64,000 bases of DNA. Source: Melitaea cinxia (taxonomy: Eukaryota; Arthropoda; Insecta; Lepidoptera; Nymphalidae). The notes beneath the pieces were generated by a model. The model saw only the letters and a list, made by a program, of their open reading frames with translations. It was not told the DNA's origin and made no database searches. Each line of letters begins with the position of its first letter. Within the stretch, counting starts at the first letter, position 1. This document shows positions 32,985 to 45,300 of the stretch, piece by piece. The position numbers and the translations under genes are program-made. The stretch is taken from the NCBI RefSeq assembly GCF_905220565.1, contig NC_059406.1:14952001-15016000 (forward strand). The letters run 5' to 3'.

Positions 32985-33514
32985 CCCGCTTAGTGATGTG
33001 CCACACATGACGATTAGTACTTAGTGATTGTGCCACACATTACAAATAATCGGTAGAAATAAATGATAATAAAATAAGGTGTAATATATTATTTAATCAG
33101 GAAGATAACAGAATTTTGACCAAAGAGTAAAATAACTTGCTTAAACAGATTTTGACGTTTTACTTTCTGCTTAGTATAAGGCATACAAATAAAACAGCTA
33201 AAATAGGTTAATTCCTTCTATTAACACGAGTCGTCATTATATCATCATTTATGGTAAATTCATCCGATGGGGAGTTTTCAGTAATATTAATGATTAGCAC
33301 TTATGTACATAAATAATCAAATGAAATGTCACTGTTATGTATCTAACATGTAAATAATGTACTAATATTTAATATAATTTTGTAAGGCAACAGGAATTGA
33401 CACAGAACATGAACAAGATCAACCGACATATTAAATTATTTGACATAAAGTAAGTTAGTTTATTTCCGCTTTTCAAACTCGGAACGTCACACCGAATAGT
33501 GATGTCTACTAACA
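32985..33514 (-). repeat. Candidate 3' LTR of the gypsy element
   Basis: On the minus strand a purine tract (AAGGGAGAG, 33515-33523) is followed at 33514 by TGTTAGTAGACATCACTATT, a usual place and sequence for the start of a 3' LTR. The far end is unsure. A duplicated block GTGCCACACAT occurs near 32999 and 33032. No 5' LTR is present to compare. Confidence 0.4.
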
Positions 33515-33540
33515 CTCTCCCTTGTTATTAAATTAAAAGT

Positions 33541-35655
33541 TCAACAGGTTTGATGGTCTTCGAATCCGGGTACTACGACGGTGTTTAATTTTAGCCTGTG
33601 TAGTAGGAGGTATACCTGGCGTTGCTTGTAATGTTTCTGACTTGTCCACTTCCGAGGTTTCAGTGTGAGGTATATATTCTCTTCTTGTAGCGTTAGCATG
33701 AGTAGTTGTAAAGTCTTTTTCAGGTAGTGAGTATTTTCCAGGTAGTATATTCTTTCCAGGAAATAGGTCTTTTTCAGGTAATTTAGTGTATATAAATTTG
33801 CCACCGATTCTCTTGGTTTAATCCGGTAAGTATCTAGTATCCTAAAGTTATTATCTAAGCATGATGTCTTTATGATTTGATCTACACGTCTTTGGTGTAT
33901 TCTTCCATCTACTTTCACTTCATAATGTAATTTTCCTTTTCTATTTACTATGTTACCAAATTTCCATTTGTTACTGTCATACATTCGAATTTGAACTTTC
34001 TCTCCTCTTTGAAATCCCTTGGTTACTGTTATTCTTCATTACTGTTGTTTCTTAATTCCTGTGTTCTTTTTACTAAGTCGATTCTTGTTCTGTATATTCT
34101 TTTAAGCATCTAGTACTCTTAGGTGTTTTTCTATACATTATTAAAAATCTTTATAATTTTTCTTGTATAGATCCCTCGTCATTGATCATTGCTTTAAGCT
34201 TATTTTTAACAGATTGAACGTATCTTTCTACTTGACCATTGGTAGAAGGATGAAATGGTGCTGTAAATTTAGCTTGAATTCCATATTCTTTTAAGAATGT
34301 TTGCATTTCTTCTGATCTAAATTGTCTTCCATTATCAGAGACTTGCGTTATTGGTAACCCGAATGTAGTGTATAACTTCTTTAGAATATTTATAGTTGTT
34401 GCAGCTGACATAGAATTAGTAGGTATAACTTCTAACCATTTAGTATAGGCATCTACCATCATAAGGAAATATTGGTTCATGAATGGTCCGGAATAGTCAA
34501 TATGAATACGACTCCACGGTTCCTTTGGATATCCCCAGCTGTGTACAGGTACCTTAGTCAGGTTTTTACGCATCAAACAGCATCTCTTGTATTGTTTCAC
34601 CATATTTTCAATATCTATGTCAATGTTCTTCCACCACACATAGCTTCTTGCTAAAGCCTTCATCTTAACTATACCCGTGTGCACTGTATGTAATTCTATT
34701 AATATTTTAGGTTATAGTTTCCTAGGTGTGACGATTCATATGCCATAAAATATACAATCATTCTGCAATGAAACTTCATGTAGTCTAGTTTTATTTTCTC
34801 GTCCTGATTGTATATCAATATATAACTTTTGTAGTTCCGTGTCAGTAGCTGTAGCTACCCTTATCTCTTGAAATGAAACTGATATTTCTGAAATCTGATT
34901 TAAGTAGAAAGTTTCATCATCTGTAAGTGTATCATTCTTTTCATTTTTATTTGTATGTTGTAGTCTTGAAAAATAGTCGGCATTAGCATGTTCTGCAGTC
35001 TTCCTTAGTTTTATCTGATAATCAAATCCAGCTAAAAAGTTAGCATACTGTAAAAGTCGTATGCCTGTTGTAACAGGTGTAGCCTTTTCTGGGTGTAAAA
35101 TTCTAGTTAATGGTTGGTTGTCTACTATGAGAATTATTTTTCTGCCATAACAATACTGAAAGAATTTCTTTAGTCCCCAAACTAACGTTGCGGCTTCTTT
35201 ATCTCACTGGCTGTAATCTTTCTCTGCCCTTGTCAGAGATCTTGAAGCGAAAGCTATTGGACGTTCTGATTTATCCGGCATATGTGACAACACAGCTCCG
35301 TATCCAGTTGATGATGCATCCGTGGCTAATGTGACAGGTAAGTTTTCATGAAATGGTATAAGTACTTTCTCTCCGCAGATTTCCTTTTTCAGTTCTGAAA
35401 TGCTTGTTCACATGATGTTGACCAAATAAATTTTGTATCTTTTTGTAATAATTTGTATAAGGAATTTAGTTTTGATGCTAGATTGGTTATAAATTGTTGA
35501 TAGTAATTTATCATTCCCAAAAATGTACGTAGTGAAGAAACATCTGTTGGACGTGAACTATTCTTCATATAGTATATTGTAGGCTGTAGACCTTTTTCAT
35601 TTATTGTATGTCCTAGGTAACTGATTTCTGGAAAAACTGACATTTCTTTCTGTTT
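33541..35655 (-). pseudogene. Ty3/gypsy-type retrotransposon pol remnant
   Basis: Minus-strand pieces in order: end of the reverse transcriptase (ISYLGHTINEKGLQ, 35389-35643), RNase H-like region about 34700-35390 with stops, and integrase (34151-34684) with an HH-CC-like zinc region and DDE core blocks (HIDYSGPF, VSDNGRQF, STNGQVERYVQ). An integrase C-terminal piece (33541-33984) follows. Stop codons and frame breaks lie near 34145, 34010 and 35210, and gag, protease and most of the reverse transcriptase are gone. It is a dead partial copy upstream of FAM172A. Confidence 0.85.
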
Positions 35656-35736
35656 AAGTGTAGTCCCTGTAGGGGGCGGTACCCGTCCAGGCGTCCATTA
35701 TGTACAATATTATTTGTATGAGATTATTAATGATAT

Positions 35737-36275
35737 AGGCCGTGTTCCACTAAGCGTCCGCAACGCTAGTGGCACCCATTCTATCGTTCCACCTAAGGCT
35801 CGTGGTCGTTGCGAGCGGTCGTTTGAAGTCATAGATGACGTCACTTTTCACGACCATATCGCCCACAAAATATAGGTGGGTCTAGAAATATAGTTGGCTT
35901 TCATCAAACCGAAGCGGAAATTAAAGAAAAAACAACTGTCATTGTCGAATTGAGAATGTTATATCCCATTCGATTCTGCAAAAACGCAACGATAAATTCA
36001 CGGGAATCCATGTTGGATTAAGTCTTACTCCAATCCGTGTGAAATATGTATTCACTCACAACCCCCACAGCTGCATGTTTCCGCCATGCCGCCATGCCAT
36101 ATTACAAGCACACAACTGAGAGCTGACACTTGGTACTTGACAGCGTCCAAATATGCGTTCCACTTATAAAATTCCCCAACAAGGCCACAACGCTCGCGGC
36201 GTTTTTACGTTAGTAGAACGGCAATTTCAGCGGTCGTGATAGATGGCGTTGGGCCGTAGGTGGAACGCACCAATA
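35737..36275. mobile_element. Possible MITE with GTTCCAC-type ends
   Basis: The left end CCGTGTTCCACTAAGCGTCC and the right end (reverse complement) GGTGCGTTCCACCTACGGCC are similar but imperfect. CGTTCCAC recurs internally (about 35783 and 36156). No gene is seen. Borders are approximate. Confidence 0.35.
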
Positions 36276-37009
36276 AGTAATTTAATATTTTAACAGATTT
36301 TAACTTTAACAATACAAAACCAAGGTACGAAACATAATGGGCGTGAGCTGTGATAAAACTATGAATAAAACGGGGAAACTATAATCGATAGTATCATTCA
36401 GTAGGTCCCAACACTATAATATTAATACACAACAATAATATAAATAACTATCGATACACAAATATGCTATCAGTAGCAGTACAATCGATCATCCATGACA
36501 ATCGATATACAGTAATCGTATAAAATTTAATAATGATGCTATTGATATTATTGACTTTAAACTTTAAGCAATGCAAAAATAATCGATATTATCGATAACA
36601 ACTTTTTGTAGATTTATTATTGTTAGGAAATAGGAATACCTAATTGGTACTAAAAAATCATTAAAACAAAAATTATTTATTTAATAATTTATAGTGATGG
36701 TCCGTATTAGCAATGGATGATATACATCAAAAATTTGAAACACTCAACATACACTCTTTGAATAATTTTTTATGTCATTTGCTGTTTCGATCAGCTTCAT
36801 TCTTTATCCTTATCATTTTAAGAAATGGTTATACATTGATAAAATGTGATATTAATAGTTTTTAATACTGTAGAAAAAATGATTTATTTTTTTAATAAAC
36901 AGATTTTTTTTCACAAACATCATTTATTCATAAAATATACACTAAATAAAAAAAGAGGTTGCAAAAATGATTTCAAGCACAATTAATTTACCTCTACACA
37001 TATTATTAA

Positions 37010-38070
37010 TTAGTCATTATACCAGTCAAGGAACAGAAGTGTGAATGACATTACAAGTAAAAAGAACAATATGTAAACTCTAAGACCAGCATTCCTTTGA
37101 ATAGCTTGCTTTATTTGTTCATTTGCGTCTTTCATAGTTTCTGTAGTTCCGACAACCGTGTTTGCTATTCTGTCGATATCTTGTTCTTGTTGCAACACCT
37201 AAACAATAAAAAGTAACATAAAATGAAAATATTTTTTTGAGAAATTACAAATAATAAGTTAGCGGACATTGTGTCTGGACTTGCCTTTTCTGTAAATATT
37301 TCCTGTAACTCTGCAATATGAAGTACTTTGCTTTCGATTTGCCTTACTTCCTCTGTCATACTATTTAATTCATTTAAAAGCTGAATATTCTCAGATTCAA
37401 ACATCTGTAGTTCCTCTTCACTGAGTTTACCCTCATCGGATATAACCGCTATTTCATTTTCAGACAAATCCATTTTAGTCTTAGGACTGTCAGTCTCTTC
37501 CGTTTCACTAATATTTTTCTTTTCTTTTTCTATAATTTTATTACTTTCTACAAACGGATTCAGTATGTTAGACTTTGTTTGTGGCATTTCCAATCTTGAT
37601 AACTTTCGAATATCTAGGGCTCTCTTTACTCTAAGAGCTTTTAATTCACTATATATTTTACAAACAGATTTAAGGTATGAATCTATTAGATCTGCTACCG
37701 CTTCCATATATTCCCGTCTCTGTTGTGAAACTGGGAGCCTACGATTATCATTTCTAAACTCTTTGAGCAGATGTGAGCAAGTATTGATTATTCTCTGCGC
37801 CCCTGTGTCAATCTGATCTCGTTCTTCTTCAGACATTGTATCTCCCGTTACACTGTTAAAGAAACTTAAGTACCTCTCTCTGTGCTCCAGCAGGAAATCT
37901 CTGAGTATTGTTATTTGCATTGTAATATCTTTCGCTGATATCATGAAACCCGTTTTCGGTCTACTTCTAAGTATACGCTGCCTGTCATCGCTTGTTGGGC
38001 TTTGAATTCCGAATTTGTTTCGAGTTTTTACTGTTTTTATACATGCTTTGAATAATGGTGTTATATCCAT
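37010..38070 (-). CDS. STX18: Syntaxin-18 (ER Qa-SNARE)
   Basis: Two exons, 37285-38070 and 37010-37198, encode 324 aa. The N-terminus (MDITPLFKACIKTVKTRNKF) and the segment LRDFLLEHRERY are typical of the syntaxin-18 N-terminal region. ERDQID, then SYLKSVCKIYSE, then LSEEELQMFESEN and VRQIESKV, lead into the SNARE helix, which crosses the intron at IFTEK/VLQQEQDID. Gln266 occupies the expected zero-layer position (inferred by alignment to other Qa-SNAREs). A C-terminal anchor of about 18 residues (VYILFFLLVMSFTLLFLDWY) ends the protein. Syntaxin-18 works with Sec20, Use1 and Sec22 in retrograde Golgi-to-ER fusion. The 86-bp intron (37199-37284) begins with GC, not GT. A poly(A) signal (AATAAA on the minus strand) is at 36923-36928. 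Confidence 0.95.
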
Positions 38071-38522
38071 TTTGAATAAAAAAAAATTTGCGATTTGTTT
38101 AACAATTCGTATTTCTCAAGTGACGTTGTTTAACATTTGACACTGACACTAGACAATATTACAAGTGCAACAATTTTTGTGTCGAAAAAATAATAGGAAC
38201 CAATTTTCTATTAGCTGCAACTATAAGAGTAAAAATAACTTCACGTGTTTCTAAAACATAATCCAAAGCCAGATTTTATATTTCAGATTATCGATAAGTT
38301 TGCTACTAATAAATTGCTAGGACACTTAGCGACAAATATGTAGCAGTACTACTTGTGGCAACTCTACTTAAATCTTGCTATCAATGCTACCAACCCTACT
38401 GTTTTAACAGTAGATTTGTTGCTTTTACATTGATGACCCTTTTTTCTTTGTATGATTTATTTTTGTGTTACCCACACATTAGGAAATTATAAATTTTTTT
38501 TAATATCATATCAAAAATCAAC

Positions 38523-38594
38523 CGTTCCAGCGGGTATCGAATCTGCATCACCGACTTACCGTGTCGGTGCTTTAGCCAATTAAGCTATGGAACG
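38523..38594 (-). tRNA. tRNA-like sequence, probably a tRNA pseudogene or SINE head
   Basis: Exactly 72 nt folds as a cloverleaf. The acceptor CGTTCCA/TGGAACG pairs in all 7 positions, the D arm is GCTT/AAGC, the anticodon stem is CCGAC/GTCGG with loop ACGGTAA, and the T loop is TTCGATA. The anticodon would be GGT (Thr). Against a working tRNA: position 33 is C, not T, only three of five T-stem pairs form, and Thr-GGT is not a usual eukaryotic anticodon. Confidence 0.45.
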
Positions 38595-38732
38595 ATGTAA
38601 CCGCTAGATCGAAATTTTTGATATAATGATTTTTGATATTCGGTCTAAGCGACCGTGGCGGCGTCTATAGTGAGTCCTTTTTTCTGTTTCATTCTAATTT
38701 TTACTGTTTTTCAATTAGCGTTCAGCTATGTA

Positions 38733-41167
38733 ATATCGATACCTCGGGGCTCAAAGGGCGTAACCGCCATTTTGGCGAAATTGACTTTTTAATGCAGCCT
38801 TACTTATTTTTTTCTCCTCTATCAATCTGTATATTTAAAGTCTTCCTATTTGCCAAAAAGTGACGTTTACGACCCTATTTTTTGTAGAAAATAAAACATA
38901 TTTTTTTAGTTTTTGTGTCGTAACAGCAATCTTTGTTAATAATCATAAACGTGATGGGAGTAAACGACACCGTAGATGATACGAATATTCTTACGTGGTG
39001 CTTAAGCCCGAACATAACCATTTCTAAAGAATCAACTTACCAGATACACCCTTAAACATTTATGTACTCTAAAATAAAATGACACATACGTCTAACAATT
39101 ATCCCTTAATTGGTCAACCATATCTACATATATATTATTTGATTGCGAGAGCTTTGCTTGTGATTGTGATTTCTTGATTAAGGGTCATTAATGTTTAAGT
39201 TAAACGTTATAGTGTGATAATATTTTTAACCAAATTTAATATTTCTAGTTTTGTAAGTGCAAGTACCTAAGTTTTTGTCATTTTATTAAATGTATGTGTA
39301 ATGTTAATAGTTCCACAGTCTATTATTGACTAAAATTGTTTAAATAATATGTAACGCAGGTGACGCAAAAATTATTGAATTTATCATTGTCCCTGAATCC
39401 TATTCAGAAATTTATTTTGTTTATGCACTTATTTTTCTCATTGTAAGATAGATTTTTAATAGTAGCAGTTGTTTTATTAGCCTCACAGATTATTTGTTTA
39501 TAATAAATATGTTTGTCAAACATTCGTTATTCAAGGATGGTCAAATTTTAATGAGACTGCTGTTTTAGTAGGTAGGAATACTTAAGATTACCTAATAACT
39601 TTTACCAAAAGACTTCATAAATAATATATAATTGATCTCAAGTTCCTTGCATTTTCTATACGTTTTAAACAGAAGATTAGACATTAGCGCAAAATTTTGT
39701 AGCGATACATAAGTACTTGCCATTTCAGTACAATTTAGTTTTAATCGTTCATTCTGCTTTACGTTAATAAGATGTTTCGTTACAACTGAAATTATATAAA
39801 AATAAGAGTCTTTTTCTTAGTTTGTTTAATAAACAATATTTTCAATAACAAGTGAATTTTATTTATCATTTTTTTTTTATAATAAATGAGTTTTGGAATA
39901 GGTTTTAGATAGGTTAGGCTATTAAGTATAGATAAAATCAATAATTAGGTATTTGTATAATTAATTAGTTATCTGAGTCGATAAATAGGTAATAAAATCT
40001 ATAAAAAGGTTAATAAAGTACATAATTATATACAAAAGTTAATAAAGTTTATAAAAATTGCACTTAAATCGATTACCTAAATGAAGAAAACAAAGCAGCT
40101 GTCTACAAACTGATAGAAATAGTGAGAAAATTGACCGTTACAACCATAGATTATACACTTATATACGGTTGATTTTGATTTTCCACGGGCTATTCTCCGC
40201 AACTCGACGACTTAGTGCGCCTATTTTGCGTGGTAGGCTGGGGGCTTCATTCATGCCAGCCTAGCTCCTTGAGGAAGCCTAGCAGACCCCTTGCGTTGCC
40301 GACGACTTCCCGGAGTGACCTCGGTGTCCCGAGGTGTATCGCCCTGTAGTTCGCCACACTACCGCATTCCAGAAGGATGTGTGTGGCCGTTTCTTCTGCC
40401 TCCATGCACGCTCTGCATAGGGGGCTGTCTGTAACACCTAAGTTGTGTAAGTGTTTGTTGAGCAAGGCATGTCCGGTAAAAGCCCTGACCAGTAGTCGGA
40501 GCTGGGCTCTCCCATAGCCGCGAAGTTTGCGGGACAATCCTGGGTTGATCGTCGGAAGAGCTTCCTTGGTCTGTCTGCAGGTGGTTAGGTTTGTCCAATA
40601 TTCTTGGTGCATTACCTTGGTGTTGTGTCGCAGCTGGCTGCGCAGCCACCCGAAAGGCAGAGGTAGAATGGGTTCGGGTCCGTGGACCCTCATCTCCGAT
40701 CCATTCCTCGCTAGTCGGTCAGCCGCGTCGTTGCCTCGCGATCCACTGTGGCCCTTTATCCATTGGAGGATAATGGTGTTTGTTTCACTTACCTTCGTCA
40801 GAGCTCGATGGCACTCGTATATTAGCCCCGATGTCATAGTGTCGCTCTGTAGGGCTTGCAGGATTATATACGGTTACAACCATCACTAATCACATATCCA
40901 TTGATTTTTCGGGCGTAAACGCCCCAATCATTCGATTTTCCGAGGCGTATAGACAAGCTATTTTTGTTACTTTTAAATTTATTTGAAATATAATTATACA
41001 AAGAACTGCATCAAAAAAAAAAAAAAACTTTTGGTCCTAGAATGGTTTATTTAGGACAATAATCGAAAAAGTTATGTCGAAAATATTTTTTTTTTTTTTA
41101 GTTTTTTGGCTCTCCTGTAAAATCGAGTTTTGGTGCTTACGCCCTTTGAGCCCCGAGGTATCGATAT
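38733..41167. mobile_element. 2.4-kb element with perfect 31-bp terminal inverted repeats
   Basis: 38733-38763 (starting ATATCGATACCTCGGGGCTC) is the exact reverse complement of 41137-41167. The interior is AT-rich, without a transposase frame, and hosts a LINE fragment at 40171-40863. A clear target duplication could not be fixed. It lies between the divergent STX18 and DCP2 genes. Confidence 0.6.
40171..40863 (-). mobile_element. 5'-truncated LINE 3' end (RNase H and zinc-knuckle tail)
   Basis: Flanked by the 12-bp target duplication TTATATACGGTT (40159-40170 and 40864-40875). The minus-strand frame (40247-40837) encodes the end of an RNase H domain (WIKGHSGSRGNDAADRLARN) and then CRACMEAEETATHILLEC, the Cys/His motif seen after RNase H in I/R1/LOA-type LINEs. 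The frame is open to its stop. The short 3' tail is A-rich (AAAATCAAAATC). Confidence 0.85.
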
Positions 41168-41574
41168 GTTTTAATGATCACTAAATAATAATACGCAATG
41201 ATACTAGATGGCAGGATCTACTCTTGTTGGGATTCGGAGGAAATTCTGCGAACAGTCTTATATGATTGACATTCATATTTTATACACGGAGAAATCATAT
41301 ACAAAATTTGTACAAAATTAACCATGTAAAAAACTCATCTGCCACTAAGTTATACACGGTCGTAAGAGACGCCATGGACAGAGACCGGTGGAGGCAAATC
41401 ATCCGCTCCAGATGTAACCCTGATGCTGACCACGATCCTCAGACATGAGAGACCGACAAGAGAGAGAGAAACCACGTAAAAATTCTCCAAAACATATTTT
41501 TCGGATATTTTAAAACCGCGGTTTGTCTGAACAATCGTTGCCGCTTCTCCATCGATCGAGGCATCTTGTACGCC

Positions 41575-41760
41575 AGAATAAAATAGAAATAAGATAGAAA
41601 TAGAATCGAAATAGAATAGAATAGAAATAGAATAGAATAGAAATAGAATAGAAATAGAATAGAATAGAAATAGAATAGAAATAGAATAGAAATAGCATTG
41701 AAATAGAAATAGAATGGAAATAGAATAGAAATAGAACAGAAATAGAATAGAAAAATATCG
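41575..41760. repeat. (AGAAATAGAAT)n simple repeat
   Basis: Imperfect units of AATAGAAATAGAATAGA. The Phe/Tyr/Ile-rich frames on the minus strand here are artefacts. Confidence 0.95.
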
Positions 41761-42315
41761 ACTTTCCTCATTAAATCTTCCAATGAGTAGCAATCGGTTA
41801 AATCCGAAATAACAGTAACGCCTACCTTGAAATAAAAAATAAAAATAAAAATAAAAATTGCATGTTTTTAGAATAAAAAAGGACATGGGTTCATAAGCCC
41901 GTGGATGTATATCACTTGTAAAAAAAAATCCGAAATAACTGATTGCTACAAATCTGCCCTTTTTACTTTACCTACTGTTTTTTTTTTTTTTAATTGGTGA
42001 GCTGCTGTTCTTTAGTTTCTTGGGGTTGGCAGCACAGCCTGCTAGCTCTCAATAAATTAAAAAAAAAAAAAAAATTGACATTTGACAAACAAAGCAAATA
42101 GCAATTACTTATATACTCTTTGATAGCAATGAAGCGCATTATTATTACCTATATTGTTGATATATTGTACGAAGAGTATAATTGTAAAAATATTGTTGGT
42201 ATATCTATAAAATAAGAATTTCTATTAGCCGTTACTTTTTTGGGCTAAGTTTTGAATTTGTAAATTACATTGTGTAAAGTTCTATTATTATTGATAAATA
42301 ATAAAAGAGATTAAA

Positions 42316-45300
42316 ATGGCTGCAGCAGATAATTGTCGTCAAAGTAAACACTCAATTCCCATTGATATATTGGATGACCTATGCAGGTAAATAAATAAAT
42401 TATAAGAATTAACACAAATACTAACGACATGTGCTGGAAAAGGAGTATGATTATTTCATTGAACTTGTTTCAAAAGTACGAAACAAAATGCGTAGAATTT
42501 TTAGGTAATGTCAAACTAAAGAAATTGCTTAAAAGATACACTTCTAAATATTAAAATAACATCACTTTTTTAAATAGTGGTAGGGAGTGTGGGCTTTTCA
42601 TCCCCCCGGACAACTATTTTCGTGTAAACCCCGCTGTTACAGAGATATCGTGGTTGAAGTTTTGAGGTTAAAATTAACCTACCACCTTTAAGGTTAGAGG
42701 AACGCTTGGCTCCGGCTTAAAAAAAAACACTAGGGGTAGGGCAGACCAAGACCACGTGGACAGTGGGGTGCTCCGATTCGGTTTTGGATATTTTTCGAAT
42801 TTCTAAACCTATATTCTAGCACGCAATGTTACTACTTTTATTAGAATATTATGAATGACGCATTATTTTGTTTAAAAGTGTCTATTTGTCAGTCGTTAAA
42901 GGTCAGTTCGTATCGTATTTTGATCTTGCAGTAAAGATCGTTTTTACGTAAATTTGTTCGAAAATAGCGCGTGATAGTCGCAGTACAGAGCATGAGTACA
43001 CTTACCGCAGCACCGGAATTAAGGTAGAGTCAGAAATAACAAAATTTTAACCTCCGATAAAAAAATCTACCTATATTGTACATCATAGCCAAAAATTGTA
43101 AAATTTAAGTAACATGTTTCAACGACACAAGAAAAACCAAAACAATTTCACATAATTATCCTTAACATTATTAGCTAACCTTGTCTATCATAAAGTACCT
43201 ACCGTAATAATAAGTTGAAATCTATTCACAGCCGATTTATTATCAACCTGCCTCCAGAAGATAGAAGTAACCTGGTTCGAATATGCTTTCAAATAGAGCT
43301 TGCGCACTGGTTCTATTTGGATTACTATTGTGGTACGGATGAGAGCACAAGACTGAATCCATGTGGTATACGGGAATTTGCAGCACATATTTTTCAGGTA
43401 AATTGGACATTTAAAATGTGAATAATAATAAGCAAGCAGCAGCGTCTTTGGTGCGACAAAGCCAGCACTGCGGTCACCAACCTGCCTGCCCGGCGTGTTG
43501 ACTATGGTCAATAACACATGAGTTCACGCCATTTTTGGCACGAACTTGTTGAGGCCTATGTCCAGTAGTGGACTGCGATAGGCTGAAGTGATGATGAGTG
43601 ATGAACTGTAGTTTATTTCAGTTATATAGTCTATACATATAATAAAATGGTAGGAAAGTCAAAACTGTACATTGAATATTTTTTTTAAAGAATACTTGGG
43701 GTGTGATCTACTATGGATACCGAAGCCAAAAATATGGTTTTTAGAATTTTTGTCTGTTTGTTTGTTTATCTGTTTGTCTGTATGTATGTCCGGGATAAAC
43801 TCAAAAAGTACTGCATGGATTTACTTCAAATATGGCACGAAATTTATTAAGAAGTCGGGTCAACATATAGGCTACATATTATCACGCTATAACCTACGGG
43901 GAACGAGCAGTGAACCTTTATTTTTTCAACGTATTCTGTAACAACACGTAATCTAACGACACATATTTGAATGTTGTTGTTATTATGTTAATAATAACCA
44001 TACTATAAGCTACCTTCACACTATAAATATCACGCAATATATGTAACTTAGGCCGATAAACATAATTAAATGAATATAAGTAGTATCAAGTCAATTTTAA
44101 AGCAGCGCCATCTATGAGATTACAAAAACATCATCATCAATCCTTTTCGTTCTTCACGGGCTATTCATCAATCCCTTTTTGGATATAAATAATTTAAATT
44201 TGATTTAAATTATTTGTTGTTTTTAAAAGTCATAGATGAAGATGTGCATTTTCTTCTTAAAATTGTATCATTAATTCGTTTCAGAGATGAACAACACAAT
44301 TTAAAAAAAATGTGTATACCTATATAAGTTTTAAGCTGCTTCATCTATGTCTTAAAAAATTCATTGAGTTTGTCTGTATCTAATAAGAATAACAAACAGA
44401 ACTCAAAAAGAACTGCATAAATTTATAACAAAATTTAAACTCGAAAACAGCACGCTATTGCTGTAAGCAATTTGAGCTACATATCGAAGAAAGAGGAAAA
44501 TTAAGCATGCTATACATATATATCATAAAGATAAGACATGCTTATATTTTTTTACAGTACAGAATAAATAGTAATAGAGTTAGTACAAAATATACATTGA
44601 CTGTTAATATTTTTGTTCGGTATTTATTGGTTTTATTATTGCTTCTTATTTTATATATTTTCATGTCTCATATAAACTTAAGTGAGATGTGGAACTAGCT
44701 TGGTTTTTTTTTACTCACATACAGCCATTTATTTTATGTTAAAATCGTGTAAAGTCTATAACTTAAATGTGTTATAATTTTTTACCATATAACTGGACTT
44801 TCTGTAGATATGATATGTATAAAGAAGAACAGGTAAATGAATGTTATTTTAAAAAGTATAATCGTAGGTATTTTTGGTGCTGTATAGCGTTCACTCAGAC
44901 GACGTCGCGGGCAGCAGCTAGTTTTTGATATAAATATTTTTCTTATATGTGCTTTATTGATGTATTGTTTATTTTATAATTCCAGCATGTCCCACAACTA
45001 CGAGAACACATAAGCAACCTCGATGAGGTCCTTGACAACTGGCGTGAGTACAAACTAATGGTACCGACCTACGGAGCTATACTCCTTGACACCGAGTTGT
45101 CTCATGTACTGTTAGTGCAGTCCTACTGGGCTAAGGCCTCCTGGGGCTTCCCTAAAGGCAAGGTCAATGAAGATGAGGAGCCCTGGAAGTGTGCTGCTAG
45201 AGAGGTTTGTGACTAGGCTGATGCACAATGTTTTGTAAGAGATATTTGACCATATATATGTATATATTTTTTTATGTATGTTCGAGCTAAACTCCATCTT

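Noticed and set aside
32955..35705. GGACGGGTACCGCCC and its inverse at both ends of the gypsy remnant as terminal inverted repeats of one element
   Set aside because: The 15-bp matches sit in different contexts. LTR elements end in direct, not inverted, repeats, and the motif resembles a common dispersed repeat into which the element probably inserted. Evidence is too weak to call.
41350..41886. 178-codon frame of Phe/Tyr/Ile/Leu repeats resembling a membrane protein
   Set aside because: It reads through an (AGAAATAGAAT)n simple repeat. The hydrophobicity comes from the TTC/TAT/ATT codons.
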